A program made the position numbers and the translations under genes. From the NCBI RefSeq assembly GCF_030936135.1, contig NC_082600.1:4712001-4776000 (forward strand): 64,000 bases of DNA, read 5' to 3'. Every line of letters begins with the position of its first letter. Positions within the stretch are counted from its first letter, which is position 1. The notes under the pieces were generated by a model that searched no databases, had not been told where the DNA came from, and saw only the letters and a list, made by a program, of their open reading frames with translations. The stretch is from Gavia stellata (Eukaryota > Chordata > Aves > Gaviiformes > Gaviidae). Positions 38,510 through 51,000 of this stretch are shown piece by piece.

Positions 38510-39355
38510 TTTATTGCACTAAGGAACAGCAGGGCAGTTTCACAATCTCACTTTCTGCTTTGAAAAGGTCTGTAGTATTACTCTTAAACTCAGAGTATTT
38601 TCATCATTGGACTTGATAAAGGTTGTTGGTTTGTCCATTTGTTAATAAGACAGCACAGACATTAAAAAAAAAAATTAATCCTCATTTAAATTCATTCCTT
38701 CATGGACAATTCAACTTCTCCTACCACAATGACAGAGGCTTGAGATTAAAGCAAGGCTAACTTTTGGAGAATATACAGAAGTCTCTGACACATGCATATA
38801 CAGGGAAAGATTAACCAGATACAAAAAAAAAAAAAAAGGAAACAAAATAAACCAAAAGAACTCCTATTTTTGCACTTGTGTCCATGAATCCATCTCTTAA
38901 GACCAACGCAGGGCGCCTCCGGTCCTTCCCAAGCCCTCGGCAGCTACAGCTGATGTACAGTTAGAGTGGGATACGCAAGTCCAACCGAACCACTACGAAG
39001 CCCAGCCTAAAGAAAATCCCTAGTGGACTAAGGCTAGTCAGTAACGAATACCTACTTGAAGATTATGGCTGTTCCTTATGGAGTGCAAAGTCAAAACTTT
39101 TCAAAACCCAGTAATCTTTATATTAATTTACACGTAATTCTTTAATTTCAGTGTCCCAGTAAAATATAAGAAAACAGTCTTTCCACAAGTATAAAATGTG
39201 GAAATATTTTAAAAATAGGGGAGTCATTGTTTTCTAACGCAAATGCGATCATCAGGTTCCGTATTTGATCTTGGTAAGAGGTTCTCGTTGTAAAGAATCC
39301 ATGTTTTGTGGCTTTTGCATGCACTTAACTGGAACAAAGCTTGCTGAATGTCTTC
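38510..39355 (-). other. CNIH1: Probable CNIH1 3' UTR
   Basis: Non-coding AT-rich sequence directly after the CNIH1 stop. On the minus strand AATAAA occurs at 38515-38510 (plus-strand TTTATT) in an AT-rich run, which would give an ~850-nt UTR. A nearer ATTAAA lies around 39146-39141. A 15-base A tract is at 38823-38837. The end point is inferred. Confidence 0.4.
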
Positions 39356-39383
39356 TTAAGAGCTCACCAGAACATAAATCATG
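39356..39383 (-). CDS. CNIH1: CNIH1 coding exon 5 and stop
   Basis: The acceptor is CTTTTCCAG on the minus strand. It encodes MIYVLVSS then TAA (39358-39356). Confidence 0.97.
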
Positions 39384-42300
39384 CTGGAAAAGAAAATAAA
39401 AATATTAAGATGCACCACTTTGATTGATGTTATACACTTAGTACTACAGCTGTATATTCTAAGGAACAAATCTGTGTAAGGTACGTGGATTGTGACCGAA
39501 GATTTTACACAGAACACATCAGAAGGGCATTACGAAGTATGACAGGAACTGATGCAACAACCAGTTGTCCCTGGAACAAGCGACGTTGTTACAGGGGACC
39601 CTGTATAAACGCGATGCCTACACGCTGAAAGCGTGAACTATTCCAGCTGTGTGGTAAGAAGCGCAGCGTGGAATGACTCCTCTACCTTTGACTTCAACAA
39701 AAATCACTTATACATCAAAATACCAACTTTAAAAATATTCCTGTACCAGCTTCTTAATGAAAATAGTGGGTGGGGGGTTATGACATTATGCTCAAAAGAA
39801 GAAAAGCTTGGCGCTTTCAAGCCTCCAGTCATGGTATACACATTCCAATTAGTAATTCTGACCAAATTAAGACTTGCGTTTTAAAACAGAGTAAACCATG
39901 ATTGTGGATTCTTTTTCAGGAAAGTCGGCACTATATTTTTTTATATATATATATATATACGCCTATGTACAAAATTTCTCTTGTGCACTGAGCCCAATCA
40001 AAAAAAACCCCAAAAAAACCAGACTGAAGATTACATGGGAGACAGAGGAAAAAAAAAGCTTACCCATATAGGTAGTAAAAAAATGATAGAAGGTAGAATG
40101 CTAATTTGCACCATCCTTCTTTCTGGCAATAGGCTAAAATATCTGCATTCATGATGGTTGTAGGATCATACAGACCAGGGCCACTCATCACGGGTCTGCT
40201 CATGTACCTGAAAGCGATGCACAGTTAGTTTTGCGGTGACGGCAATGGGAAACATCGATTCCTGCCCCGCACCCACCAAGTAATACCAGAACCAAGAGAA
40301 GGAATCACACCCCTTACAGCAAAGGCCGTCAGCTCCGTGGAGGAGATGGCAAACCACAAGAGCAATATGAAGCTCCACTCAAGGTGCCTGTGGAAGAGCT
40401 TTCACAGACGGTGCGGTGACAGCTTACCAGCTTGCCTTAAACCATGCTGAACGCTGGTACGCCAAAGGGAAATAGGACAAATTTATAAATGGGATTCCTT
40501 ATGAAAGGGTTGGAAAAGCTGGGGAAGAGACCAACCTGTAACCCTATGTAACCCATAGCCTCTACTCGTTCATACAACGCATGCTGGCTACCGTGCTGAA
40601 GGAATACTCATATGGGTCAATACAAAATGACCCTGAAATGGTAGTTTAACACAGGCTACTGGCAAAAGGAACAGTCCTACCTCCACCCCTCCGATTCCTT
40701 CTCACACCAGAACTAGCACAGGTACAGCCAGGCAGTGAAAGCTGCTTTGCTGGGTTACGTTTCAAGCCAGACCAGCTCCCTGCACAGGACTAATAGCAGC
40801 ACCAGGAGAGGTGGTGCCCATCTCTTAGTGGTAGGAGGAAAGCAGGATTGCCACCGCTACCAGCAACCCGCACCGTGAATCTGCGGTATTAGCACAGCTT
40901 TGACACGTCAGCTACCTTCAACGCGCACAACGCAACTCGATTCTTGCATAGCACAAGAGAATAACAAATAAAAAGGACAGAGAAAGCAAAGTGATGGTTC
41001 TTGTTTTACAGCCATGACACAAACTTTCTCGATGTCGTATCAGAAAGCATCTTTATTTGCCAAAGACACAGGACACTTAACGGAAAGCCCTGCAACGGGA
41101 GAATGAGTGACAATTAACGTGACTACAGACATACCAGACTCATCAATATTACCTCCAAATATGATAAGCCAACAAAGGCATATTGAGACCCAGCGTAAGC
41201 CACTCTGCTGCACAGAGAAACATAACACAGAAGAATGCATGGATGAGGTACTCTGGAAGTACAAGCTGGAAAAGAAAAAGATGAGTTAGAAGTTTCAATT
41301 ACTCAAAGCAAAATGTGTGGTGTTTAATCTATTTTGGAGGTAAGCTATTGTTGAAAAAATATTATTAAAAAACAACACTAACAAGAACAAGACTGCAGAA
41401 AGTGAAAACAGCAACCAGTAGTACGTGCCTTGCTGTTTTCACATGATATTCATGAACCAAGAAGAAGAATTTCTAAAATTAAATGCTCAGATCAGTATTT
41501 TTTTATTGCTGCTATTAAATTACGTGCACTGTTAACAGATTCCACGCTTTATACATGACCTTTGTAACAGAAGAAAGACTACTGAGATATTTCTGCTCAT
41601 GCAACAGAGAAATATCAGTAGGAAACATGCTCCATAAAATGGGTTATAGGCAAAAAGATGTTTTGTGTTTTCCTGTTTCACAGCTTTGTTTTGGTATTTA
41701 CCCATTCACACAAATTCAAACTATTGCCAAAACGCAATACCCTAGGCGGAGCTTTATCGAACCAAACCAGCAGCAACGTTGTTCCGCACACCGGGATGCA
41801 CAGAGACGAGCGCCGTGCTGCCTGCAGCGCAGGAGGCACGACAGCAGCTACGCACGTACCGGCAGGGCCTATTAGCCAGCTTTGTTCTCCTTCACAAGTA
41901 CCTACGATGCATGCTTTACAGCATCATGCTTTCCAGCAGAAGCCCACAGAGCTAATTATCAGTTTCCTATGAAACCACAGAAAGCGTGAAATGCCAGGTA
42001 ATATTAGTGTTATTAATAGGAATAATATGGAGAGATACATAGATTAAATGCATGCAAAGAGCCAGCAAAATCTCACACCCAGCACAAGAGTAAGATTTTC
42101 TAAAACAAGTGACCCCAAAGTGATATCATTTACTCCCTTATCACACAATTCAGAAAGAAGCACATCTGTAAGCTTTTCACTTCTCAACTCAGGACCACTG
42201 AAACGTCTCCTCATGAAAAATACTCCATTTCTACCTAAAGATTTAAGCTGCCAATGTATATGTGCATGTTTGTGCGTGCATGCATATACACATCCACACG

Positions 42301-45300
42301 CCACACTCTGCCCCTCTTTTTTTGTGGTATGACTAATGTTGCATAGGATGACTGCACTGAAGTTTCAGTGTTTTATAATTTCTGTCATTCTCTGTAAGCA
42401 GACACTTCTTTTAAATCCCAAGAATATCTTCCTAGAGATCTAAAAACTACCAACAAGCAGACATTCTCACCACCTACTTTGCTATAACATTCTGCTTCTC
42501 TAAATAAAGAATACCAAACAAAGCAAACTTGCATCAACATCGACAAAAACAAGCTGTCATACATGAAATGCTTCAAGTAAATATTTTTGTCCAGATCCTT
42601 CTTTGTATACTTACCATTTACAAATTGGCAATTATTTATTGTAGAACAACAACAAAAAAACCTATCCAAAACACAACGCACTTGGCAGCCTGCTGAGACA
42701 GATTTACCAGGTCTGAAAATCTGTAGTTTATTTAACTACACATCTCAAAACACATTTTTCTTTATTCTGTTTATTATACCCTACTCCCACACCAGAATAC
42801 CTGCCTCTTTCAAACTCACATTTCATCTTCCCTGACTGTCCTAGAGAAAAACTAACTACATCGTATTCTACCATGATATTTATCAGAGAGGCGAGGAAGA
42901 AATCTCGTTGCCGAGAAGAGATACGACTATAATAGGAGGAAGGAAGAGAGGGCATCAACAGTGTACTAAGCAGTTACTATTTTGGGTTAATCTTTCTACA
43001 GAGGTGTCTCAATTCCTACCAGGTTTTTTGATTCTTTGTACAGGAAAACAACACTTCAGTGCATTTCTCCAGCATCATTTACCAGATCCCCTCAAGAGTC
43101 TGGATCTTAACTTCACTTTTAGTGACTGATCTACTTTCAGAAGAACAGCAAATATTGTTATTTAGTATTTTCAATTCACAAAGCTATCACGTAAATAAAC
43201 ACTACATGCATGTGGGTTAACAGAAGGTTAATATTTGCGTTAAACATGCGCATTATAATACTTCAAAGGTTGCGATAAGATCATAATGCATAAATGTAAT
43301 GAGAATTTGCCTTCCCCGTACCGTAGCAGAAATGACTGTAGAACAGACCAAGCAAGGGAAACTGTTAGATGCGCAGATATCTGAGCAGCAAACCTCGCTC
43401 TCGAGCTGCAATCCTCTGCCTATCACCTCTCCTTCCCACCCGTTCTCATGCTGTAATGCTCACTGTCAATGTATGTGCCGTACGTCTAACATGCATTTCC
43501 CATCCCCCCAACTACTGTAAATTAATTTTTCATTTGCTAAATGTACTTAACTCTTCAAAACACAATAAAGTTACAGTCCAGGCTGCACTGCTGTGCTGCC
43601 CCTGCATTCTACCTCAGCCTGGGCACACCAAGCCAAAGTAAAAACCATGAGAAATGCACAAAAAACCTGCTGTATCAAACTATACGCTCTTTAACAACTA
43701 TCCCTTTTATTATTGGCCTGTTACAGATGCAAGCAAATAGTTTGCCTCAAATTCTTTTCACAAACCAAGGAGTGTCAGAGTTGCATCCAAGAGAGGACAC
43801 CAAGATACACCCTGATCCTGGAACATAAAACAAAGAAGTGAAGATAACGCCTGTCGCATTATGCCCACCTAAATCCTGAAGCAAGATCGGAATTTACTTG
43901 TTCAGTGCTTAAACAACTACTAGTCTCCTATAATCTCGGAGTTAAACAGTACTTTTCAAGCAAGATTTATTGATTTCTATCTGAACTTATTTCAGCTAAT
44001 CAAGGACATATAACAGGCATGTAACAGTTTTCCCCACTTCATTGGGTAAGCAAGCAGAATCGTTTTGCACAAAATATGGAAATCCATGAAGTTGTTATAA
44101 ACCCCAACAAACAAATAACGAGCAGATGAACAGGCACACTAAACAAAACAGCTTAATAGTATTACAAATGTTCCTGACAAAATGAAAGGGAAGAGGCATT
44201 AAAAACATTAAACTGAAAAGCAGTACACACCTTTAATGCAATTTTGACTCTTTTAATCTTTTTGACCTTTTCAACTGTCTTTGTGCCGAAAACGTAGAAA
44301 GCAGATTGAAAGAATGTTAGTATGACAGCTGACAAGATCACCAGCAGATTAATAACAGTCAGAATATTCAACTTGAAAGTAAAGAATCAGACAAAGAATC
44401 TTCCCTAGAATTTCGATGAACAGCTAGGTTTTGACCACCCAGGTGCAATTCTATTGCCTAGCTTGAGTATATCAAGATAACACCAAAAATAAGCACTTTA
44501 CATACATTTATTTTAAAAAAATGTTTAGCACGCAACTTACAGGATTGAGTGTATTACATTGGTCTATGGGATTCTTGTAATCTGTCTTGAGTTCATCAAA
44601 TGCTATAATCTAGAAAAAAAATTGAAACAGCTGTGATTCTTCAGTCCAGGAGCAATAAAGTATTTTATCCATGAAAAGTAACATTTTGGTACAGAGCCAT
44701 AAGGTTCAAGTGCTGCCACCCTATTCAGGAACGTAATTTCTCCTGAATAAGTTCTCATGTCATAAACCCACAGGTAGGAGACGTTTGAAACAGGTTACAC
44801 AAACAGGAAAGCAGAAGATACTTCGGGCATTCAGAGACCTCTGCCCACACTCTGCCTTTTTACCTCCCCAGAAACAATGAATTTCCAACATCCCTTTCAG
44901 CAGTTTTTAACCCCACTCGCTGTGCGCCGACCCCAGTCATCGCAAGTGACTCTCAGTTGCCAGCGGGAACCTGACACAGGGTTTTTGTTAATGAAGAAAA
45001 AGCAACAGCAATCTTAAAAGCAGCCAAATGTTTTTGTCTCATTACTCTCAAAGTAAGTGCTGACCCTGCATATATGTCCAAAAGGTGCATCCATACAAAA
45101 AAAACAAACCATGTATACTAAACCTTTTCATGCCATAAAAATCAAAGATGCAGCATGAAATACAACAAAAGCCATGTCTTAGAACAAATGTCATACCAAA
45201 CATTAAAAACATCTGAAGACAGACCAAGTTATTATCACTACGAGATTCATTTATATTCAGTATAAGCCCCAACAGGTTTACAGGACAGGGTTTATATTAC

Positions 45301-46546
45301 AACAGAACAGTTTTTGTTAAGGATAACTACAAAGCTTGAAATAGTGCCAAGAACAACATCCTCCTCATGTCCTCTCCTAGAGCAGTACCTCACAGCTGAT
45401 TGAAGGCAGGTTCCTGGCTCTCCCTGTGTCAGGTTCAAGATAGAAAACTCTCCAAAAATAACAATGATTTTAAAAAATCTCAAAAATTAAGTCTTAATAT
45501 AAAGCACGAAAAGAATGCAGCACTTAACTCGTTATTTCTGTTAAATAAGCAGCCAAACTGACTTCAGACTAAACCATTTTCAACCCCTACTTTAAAAAGA
45601 CTGCACTCATTTAAAATACCGTTTAATAAAATGGATGTATCTTACACCAGCGCTTGAAAATTCATTTTATCCACAGGCAAACACTGCCAGATTTCCAGAC
45701 ACCTCTTCCAGATACCGACGAGAGGTGTGACACCCCAGCTTCCACCCCAGCTCTGCGAGGCCGGCGTGTGCCCTGGGCAAGCGGCACAGCGCTTCACCGG
45801 GGAGCCGCTCCACAGGGCACCCCCCGGCCCCCAGGCAGAGGGGGAGGTCTCCAGGAGCCTCCGGGCCTCACGCTGCGGCTCTGCGGGAAACCCTTCGGGG
45901 GTTTCTCAGGGGAGACCCCTGCAACGCGTTTTGGCTGAGCCGGGCGGCCTGGCTGCGCTTTCCCCTTCGGTTTCAGCCCACCTCGGCACCCGCCGCTTCC
46001 GAAGGCGGCCTCGGCTGAGGCTCTTCGCCCCCCCCAAGAAAAGGGCTTCTGCTGTCGTCCCGCCAACCGCGGCCCGGCGGCGGCACGGCGTGAGGGACAG
46101 CCGCGGCCCGGCAACGGCGGTCGGTCTTCAGACTGCGCCGGCACCGGCACGAAGAGCGGGAAAACACGTCCCGCCTCAAGAGCGGACACCGGGGCCGCCC
46201 CTTCTGGCGGCGGACGGACGGACACCTCCCCGGCCCGGCCCCCGCGGCCTGCGCCGGCCTCCGCGGGAGAGCGGGCCGGGGAGCGCCCAGGGCCTCCAGC
46301 CGGGGAGCGGCGGCTCGACGGGAAAGGGCGGCACCGCCAGGAGCCGGTCCCGGCCCGGCGGCCGTCCCCTCAGCCCGGGTGGCGGGACGGGACGCGGGAC
46401 ACCCGCTCCTCAGGCCGCGCGGGAGGGACGGCGCTGACCCCCCCTCCTCCTCCCCTCACACTCACATGCCAGATGGCGAAGAAGATGAGGGCGGCGGTGA
46501 GCAGCAGCGCCAGCATGTAGCAGAAGGCGGCGAACGTGAAGGCCAT
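39356..46546 (-). CDS. CNIH1: CNIH1, cornichon ER cargo receptor, 5 coding exons
   Basis: Cornichon proteins (yeast Erv14, fly cornichon) are multi-pass ER membrane receptors. They load transmembrane cargo, such as TGF-alpha-family precursors, into COPII vesicles. The coding exons on the minus strand are 46546-46466, 44609-44541, 41265-41153, 40207-40064 and 39383-39356. All junctions are GT-AG and in phase, giving 435 nt, or 144 residues, the human length. The N-terminus is [16 protein letters not shown] in a hydrophobic segment. Then come [67 protein letters not shown] and the hydrophobic C-terminus [15 protein letters not shown]. The loop between DQCNTLNP and LVLPEY lacks the insertion typical of the AMPA-receptor-associated paralogues CNIH2/CNIH3, which supports CNIH1. 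The start context GCCGCCATGG is ideal and lies in a CpG island. Confidence 0.98.
39566..39635. repeat. Two adjacent hairpin-forming inverted repeats in CNIH1 intron 4
   Basis: An imperfect inverted repeat (GTCCCTGGAACAA / TTGTTACAGGGGAC around GCGACG) is followed by a perfect one (CACGCT-GAA-AGCGTG, 39621-39635). Both are richer in CpG than the surrounding intron. See the finding. Confidence 0.7.
39942..39959. repeat. (TA)n microsatellite
   Basis: Eighteen bases of alternating T and A in CNIH1 intron 4. Confidence 0.95.
40064..40207 (-). CDS. CNIH1: CNIH1 coding exon 4
   Basis: The acceptor is GCTTTCAG and the donor GG|GTAAGC. It encodes [37 protein letters not shown] and [10 protein letters not shown]. 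Human has LLAFF here as I recall it, so one Ala-to-Ser change is seen. Confidence 0.97.
41153..41265 (-). CDS. CNIH1: CNIH1 coding exon 3
   Basis: The acceptor is TTCCAG and the donor AG|GTAATA. It encodes [20 protein letters not shown], then [17 protein letters not shown] and a split Arg codon. Confidence 0.97.
44541..44609 (-). CDS. CNIH1: CNIH1 coding exon 2
   Basis: The acceptor is TTTTTCTAG and the donor CCT|GTAAGT. It encodes [20 protein letters not shown] then LNP, 23 whole codons. Confidence 0.97.
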
Positions 46547-46830
46547 GGCGGCGGGGCCGGGCGAGCCGCGGCGGGCCGGGAGCGGCGCGGGGGATGCCGG
46601 GTGCGATCATTCACCGCCGGGACGGGCCCGCCGCCGCGCAGCCGCAGCACCCCCCGCCCCGCCCTGCGGCGGGCGCCCCCTGCCGGGGCCCGCCGGCACC
46701 GCCGCCAGGGCGCCGGGCGCCATTTCCTCGTGAGGGAGCGGGGTTGTTTCTCCCCTCCCGCGTTGAGTCCCACAGCGAACGACGCCGCAGTCCCCGTGGG
46801 GAGAAATGGGGGCGTGCGAATAGACATCTG
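45720..46830 (-). promoter_or_regulatory. CNIH1: CpG island / promoter of CNIH1
   Basis: Very GC- and CpG-rich sequence surrounds CNIH1 exon 1 and runs ~700 bp into intron 1. No TATA box is evident. Stop-free frames on the plus strand through it (45727-46437 and 46379-47158) are typical of GC-rich DNA and are not called as genes. A CpG island at a housekeeping promoter fits the expected broad expression of CNIH1. The edges are approximate. Confidence 0.85.
46466..46546 (-). CDS. CNIH1: CNIH1 coding exon 1
   Basis: The ATG is at 46546-46544 with the ideal context CCGCCATGG, and the donor CAT|GTGAGT. It encodes [20 protein letters not shown] then IFFAIWH, 27 codons. Confidence 0.97.
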
Positions 46831-47160
46831 CAACCCCACGGAAGCAAAGAGCAAGGAAGCGGGAGTAAAAATCAAGTCGAAAGTGGAATTTGACCTAAAG
46901 CTAGATAAGAAGACGTTTTTCAGGGGAAAAGGTGTGAGACGGGCCTGCGACCACAACAGCCGGCGCCGGAGGGGATTCCCTGGCGGGTGCGAGCTGTGGC
47001 TGGAGAAAAGGGAGACGGCAAAGGTCCCTCAGGAAGAAATAGTGGAGAAGGGTGCGCTGTGGGTGCCCCGGAGGAGGCGGGCAATGAGTTTGTACAATCC
47101 CAAATCCATACAACTGGGGGCTTGCTCAAAAGAAACAGCAAGGAGACAAGTATTTTGAGG

Positions 47161-47640
47161 AGAACATCACATACTTCCCTTCCGCAGGGTCATATAAAAG
47201 TCGTTTCAGTTTTAAGCAACGATATCTTGTAATAAAGGAAACTCTGGGTGGTATTTCTGCAATCATTTCCTCCAGGCGAACAGCGGAAGTAATGATTTCC
47301 ATAAAAATAACAACTGCCAAATAGTAAATAGTATTTTCCGGTGGTATCTGCCAGAAAACTACACACAATTAATTGAGTGTCACAATGAGAGGTGAGCAAA
47401 CCCTTTATCTCCCTCACCAAAATAAGAGGGAAAACAGTAGCAAGTGAGCTGTCTTCAGGAAATCAGTTGTTGCGAACAAAAAGTTGATCTTTCGGTATAA
47501 AATCACTCGCCTTGTCCACAAACCACTCCCATAAAACCGCTGCGGTGTCATTATGACCAATGAAACTTGGGTGTGAAACCCAGATAACAGATTTAAAGAT
47601 GAACCTCAGTGAGTATTAATTAAAAGGTAAGAAAAGGAAA
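47161..47640. other. Spacer upstream of CNIH1 promoter
   Basis: Ordinary AT-rich sequence between the CNIH1 CpG island and a second CpG-rich block. No gene is seen. Confidence 0.5.
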
Positions 47641-48065
47641 GAAGGAGTTAGCGTGGGGCGGGTACCGCCACCCCGACAGCCACCCGGATCCAGCCCCTGC
47701 TCCATCCCAGGAGCACTCCCGTCCCCTTCCAAGGGGGCCAGACGAGATGGCCACTGGGCAATGCGAACACCAGGAAGGGCTGAGCCCCTTGTGGTTGCCG
47801 TCCGTCTCGGTGGTGACAGGACGGATTAGGAAGAGAGCACCCACCACGTTCATGGTTTGCAGAAGGAAACGCGTAGAGTGGGGGACGGACCTCGGGTAAT
47901 GGGGGGTCGCTTGCGCCAGCGGCTGGTGCTGACAGTTCAGGCAGATGCGGCTCTTGAGCCCTTGACCGTGCAGCACAGCCACCTCCCGACCACTCCTCAT
48001 CCCTCGCTCCCGAGGAGTAAGTTAGAAACAACCAGGGAGCAGAGTCTTCCTCTGCAACCACTTTT
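47641..48065. other. Detached CpG-rich block of unknown nature
   Basis: About 420 bp of sharply higher GC and CpG than its flanks, ~1.1 kb upstream of CNIH1. Two overlapping minus-strand frames (126 and 137 codons) cross it, but neither resembles a known protein. It could be a distal promoter or enhancer, an LTR or other inserted fragment, or a remnant CpG island. See the finding. Confidence 0.5.
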
Positions 48066-51000
48066 CTAAATAGAACTTCTTTGGTGCTTCATTAGGCCTT
48101 ATTTATTAGCATACTGTTTATTTCGTACTTCGAGTAGCCTCAAGCCGCACAGATATATTCACTCCCAAGGCCATTTGACTGGACTTTGCTGGAAGACCTG
48201 ATGTTCAGCATTCAAACTCCCCATTTCAGGCTCTTCCTAAGCCACCCAGGAGGGTCATTTACATCAGAAAGGCTGTGGGAGGTAAAGAAACAGAGGATGT
48301 GTGCAGAGATGCTGTTGTATCTTGAGACTGGGGAATGCTGGTTTCTGACCGCAATATGGAAAACAGCAGTTTGATCAATTCGAGGTAGATACTTACTTAA
48401 AAAGGCACCCAGATATAGTGACCATCACTGGCCGCTGCTTTAACTGTAATCCTAGAGTGTCCCTGGTGAGAAAGGCCTGCAGAATTACAGATGCTTTGGC
48501 ACTAAGTCTACTAACATTGTTGAAGAAGGAGATCTGGCTCCCCACAAGACCGGCTACAAGCCACCAGGCTCACCTGTAACACAGGAATTTGTACTTCAAG
48601 ACACACAAATATGCACTAAGGACTCTATAGAGGATTATGCCAAGCGGCTGTTCATGTAGCACCGGGGCTGGCCACCACAACGCTGTCAGCAGCATCACGG
48701 CTGTTTGAATACACACGTCACTGCAGTGGTAAGATTTCCTTCCCAGCACTCCAGCTGTTACAGATGCTGATGGGTTTGGATTGGGATGTACAATCCGTGT
48801 CAGCTGAAACATGGGGAAAGAAAAGGGAAACAAACGATCTGTTCTACACCCCAATAAGCAGCGGTGTTGCTATGTTGCTAATGACATTCAGTGTTCTTGT
48901 ACAACAGAACGTTGTACAACAGGGATGCGTAGTACCAGAAATGAAAAGGTGTGTCAGCCGTGTACTTGCATTTGCAATTAATACTGGTTCTGCCTCAAGG
49001 AATGCAACGTTTTATTGCCTCTGATGCTTGCATACCATTCAACTGCAATTACGCTGTTAGGAAAAGTGGAAGGCAGCTGTAATCTTGTACAACAAAGATT
49101 TGTTCATGGAAGGATTTCTTGTATTATAGATTGTCTTTTTAAGATAATACAAAAGGAAATTAAAAGCGAATTCTGGAGAGAAGGGTATAATCAATTCTCA
49201 TTTCATTAATTTATTTGGGATCTCAAATCAAACAACAAGTGAGCATCTTCTCAGAACTGTGTTCGATTAAACTTTGTAAGCAACGTAAGGAAGACACAGT
49301 GGAGACCTGGAGATGGCCTACAGCTTTTAGTGCACTTTCCTTTTAGCCTGGACTCACTGAGTTTAATCCTGATTGGAATCCCAAGGGAAAATGTCAGTGT
49401 CTGTTCACTTCATATTAAATCCCTCTCAAGTATTTGTCCTTATCAGAAAACAGTCATATAATCAGTCATAATTCAGCGTGTTACAGTCTGTTCATAAGGA
49501 AGATTTAGCTGCAGAAAGAAGACTCTGCCAGGTTGTGGCAACAGTGCTTTGGCAGAGAGCTGTGAGGGAAGAAGATTACAGAGCAATTTCTCCGAAACAT
49601 CATGGTAGAAATGAAAGGGTTTACCACATTCTTCAACATTAAAAATAATATCCCTGGAAAAATAGTCATTTCAGTTATAGACATCAGGGAAAAATCCAAT
49701 ACTAGTGAACTCTAATAAAAATCCTGCTGACTTCAATAAAGACTTCACTTACTAGGTTTTCATGAGAGGAAAATCTGAATATTTAGCTACAATTTAGAAG
49801 AGACACTCCAAGTACCTCTGACGTAGCCTAGCAGAAGTCACCCTTCTACACACCTTTTAAATACACATCAGAAGCAGCAAAAGCACACCATCTCTGCACC
49901 CACTTACCTCACTTATGTGCTAAAAGACGTCAGGGTGGAGGATGTTGGTTCACTGCTCAATCTTTGATCAGGAGGATGAAAAGATCCCTGGACTTGCAAG
50001 TGCACCAACTTCCTTCCAAACCGGCAAATAGCCTTTCCTGTTGCGCTAATTAACTTATCTTTAGAATCCCTGTTTAGATTCTATCATTACGTATGTGACC
50101 ACATAAACAAATTAACATTATAAATTCCTTTGCACATGAAAGAAAGTCTCAAGAGAAACAAGAATCACATTTAAAGCTCAATTTCAAAACATAGACGCTG
50201 CCAGGCATCTCACCACATCTCATTACGGAATCCACTCCTGGCCTCAATCCCTCCAACATTTACTGTCAGATGGCAACAGTTTTCTTTTAATAGGCTAAAT
50301 ACTGAATACTCAACCTGTCCTTTTCATAACAGGGTTTGTTTTTCTCTTGCTGTGTAGAGCTCCTATTAATGGCTATCCGTACAATTCTGAGCCCACGGCA
50401 GAATACCAGTGTGTGATCAGGCAAAGGGACCAATAATTGTTTTTTCAAGAACTCTTTTATAATGTGTTTCAGGATTTTGCCGCTCATTAACAAACTAAGA
50501 GGGGATTTTTCCAAAACATTCTGCGTTAGCCTAACTGTAGCAGTGATGAGTCCAAAAATGTCACCCTTAGTCCTTAGCTCTTCAAAGAATAACTTTAAAT
50601 TCTGATCCAAATATAAACCAGTGCAGCGATACCAGCCTGAATAAACAGAGGCTGAAACTATAGTAGTAGCAATTTAAGATGGCGTTACAGGTGGTACCGA
50701 ATGACAATGCCTAAAAAAGTCTCCCTTGTTAATTATTTCACTGCTAATCTTTTTAGCAGAAACCCCAGTCACTGCTGGATATCATGGGAAGATTGCATCA
50801 AGGTAGAGTCAGGGCAGCTACTCACTGGGACAAATGAAGCATTCACTTTTCCACCAGCTGTAACATCATTATTGTTTCTGCCCAAAAGGAGGGAAGATAC
50901 ATGAAACTTCTGCTTTGTATCAAAAAAACTAAGCTGTTCAGGGCTCGGTGTCTTGTCAACAGCCAGAAGACACAGCCCAGTTACCACAACCTCCTGCTTC

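Noticed and set aside
44162-44371. Minus-strand ORF in CNIH1 intron 2 with a hydrophobic N-terminus
   Set aside because: First considered as a CNIH1 exon. The true exon 3 was found at 41265-41153 and this segment matches no part of cornichon.
45727-46437. 236-codon plus-strand ORF
   Set aside because: It lies wholly in the CNIH1 CpG island, where stops are rare. Its G/P/R/A-rich content is that of translated GC-rich DNA.
50287-50610. 107-codon minus-strand ORF that looks fairly protein-like
   Set aside because: No family recognised, no acceptor or donor at its edges, and AT-rich context. It could be revisited if expression is found.
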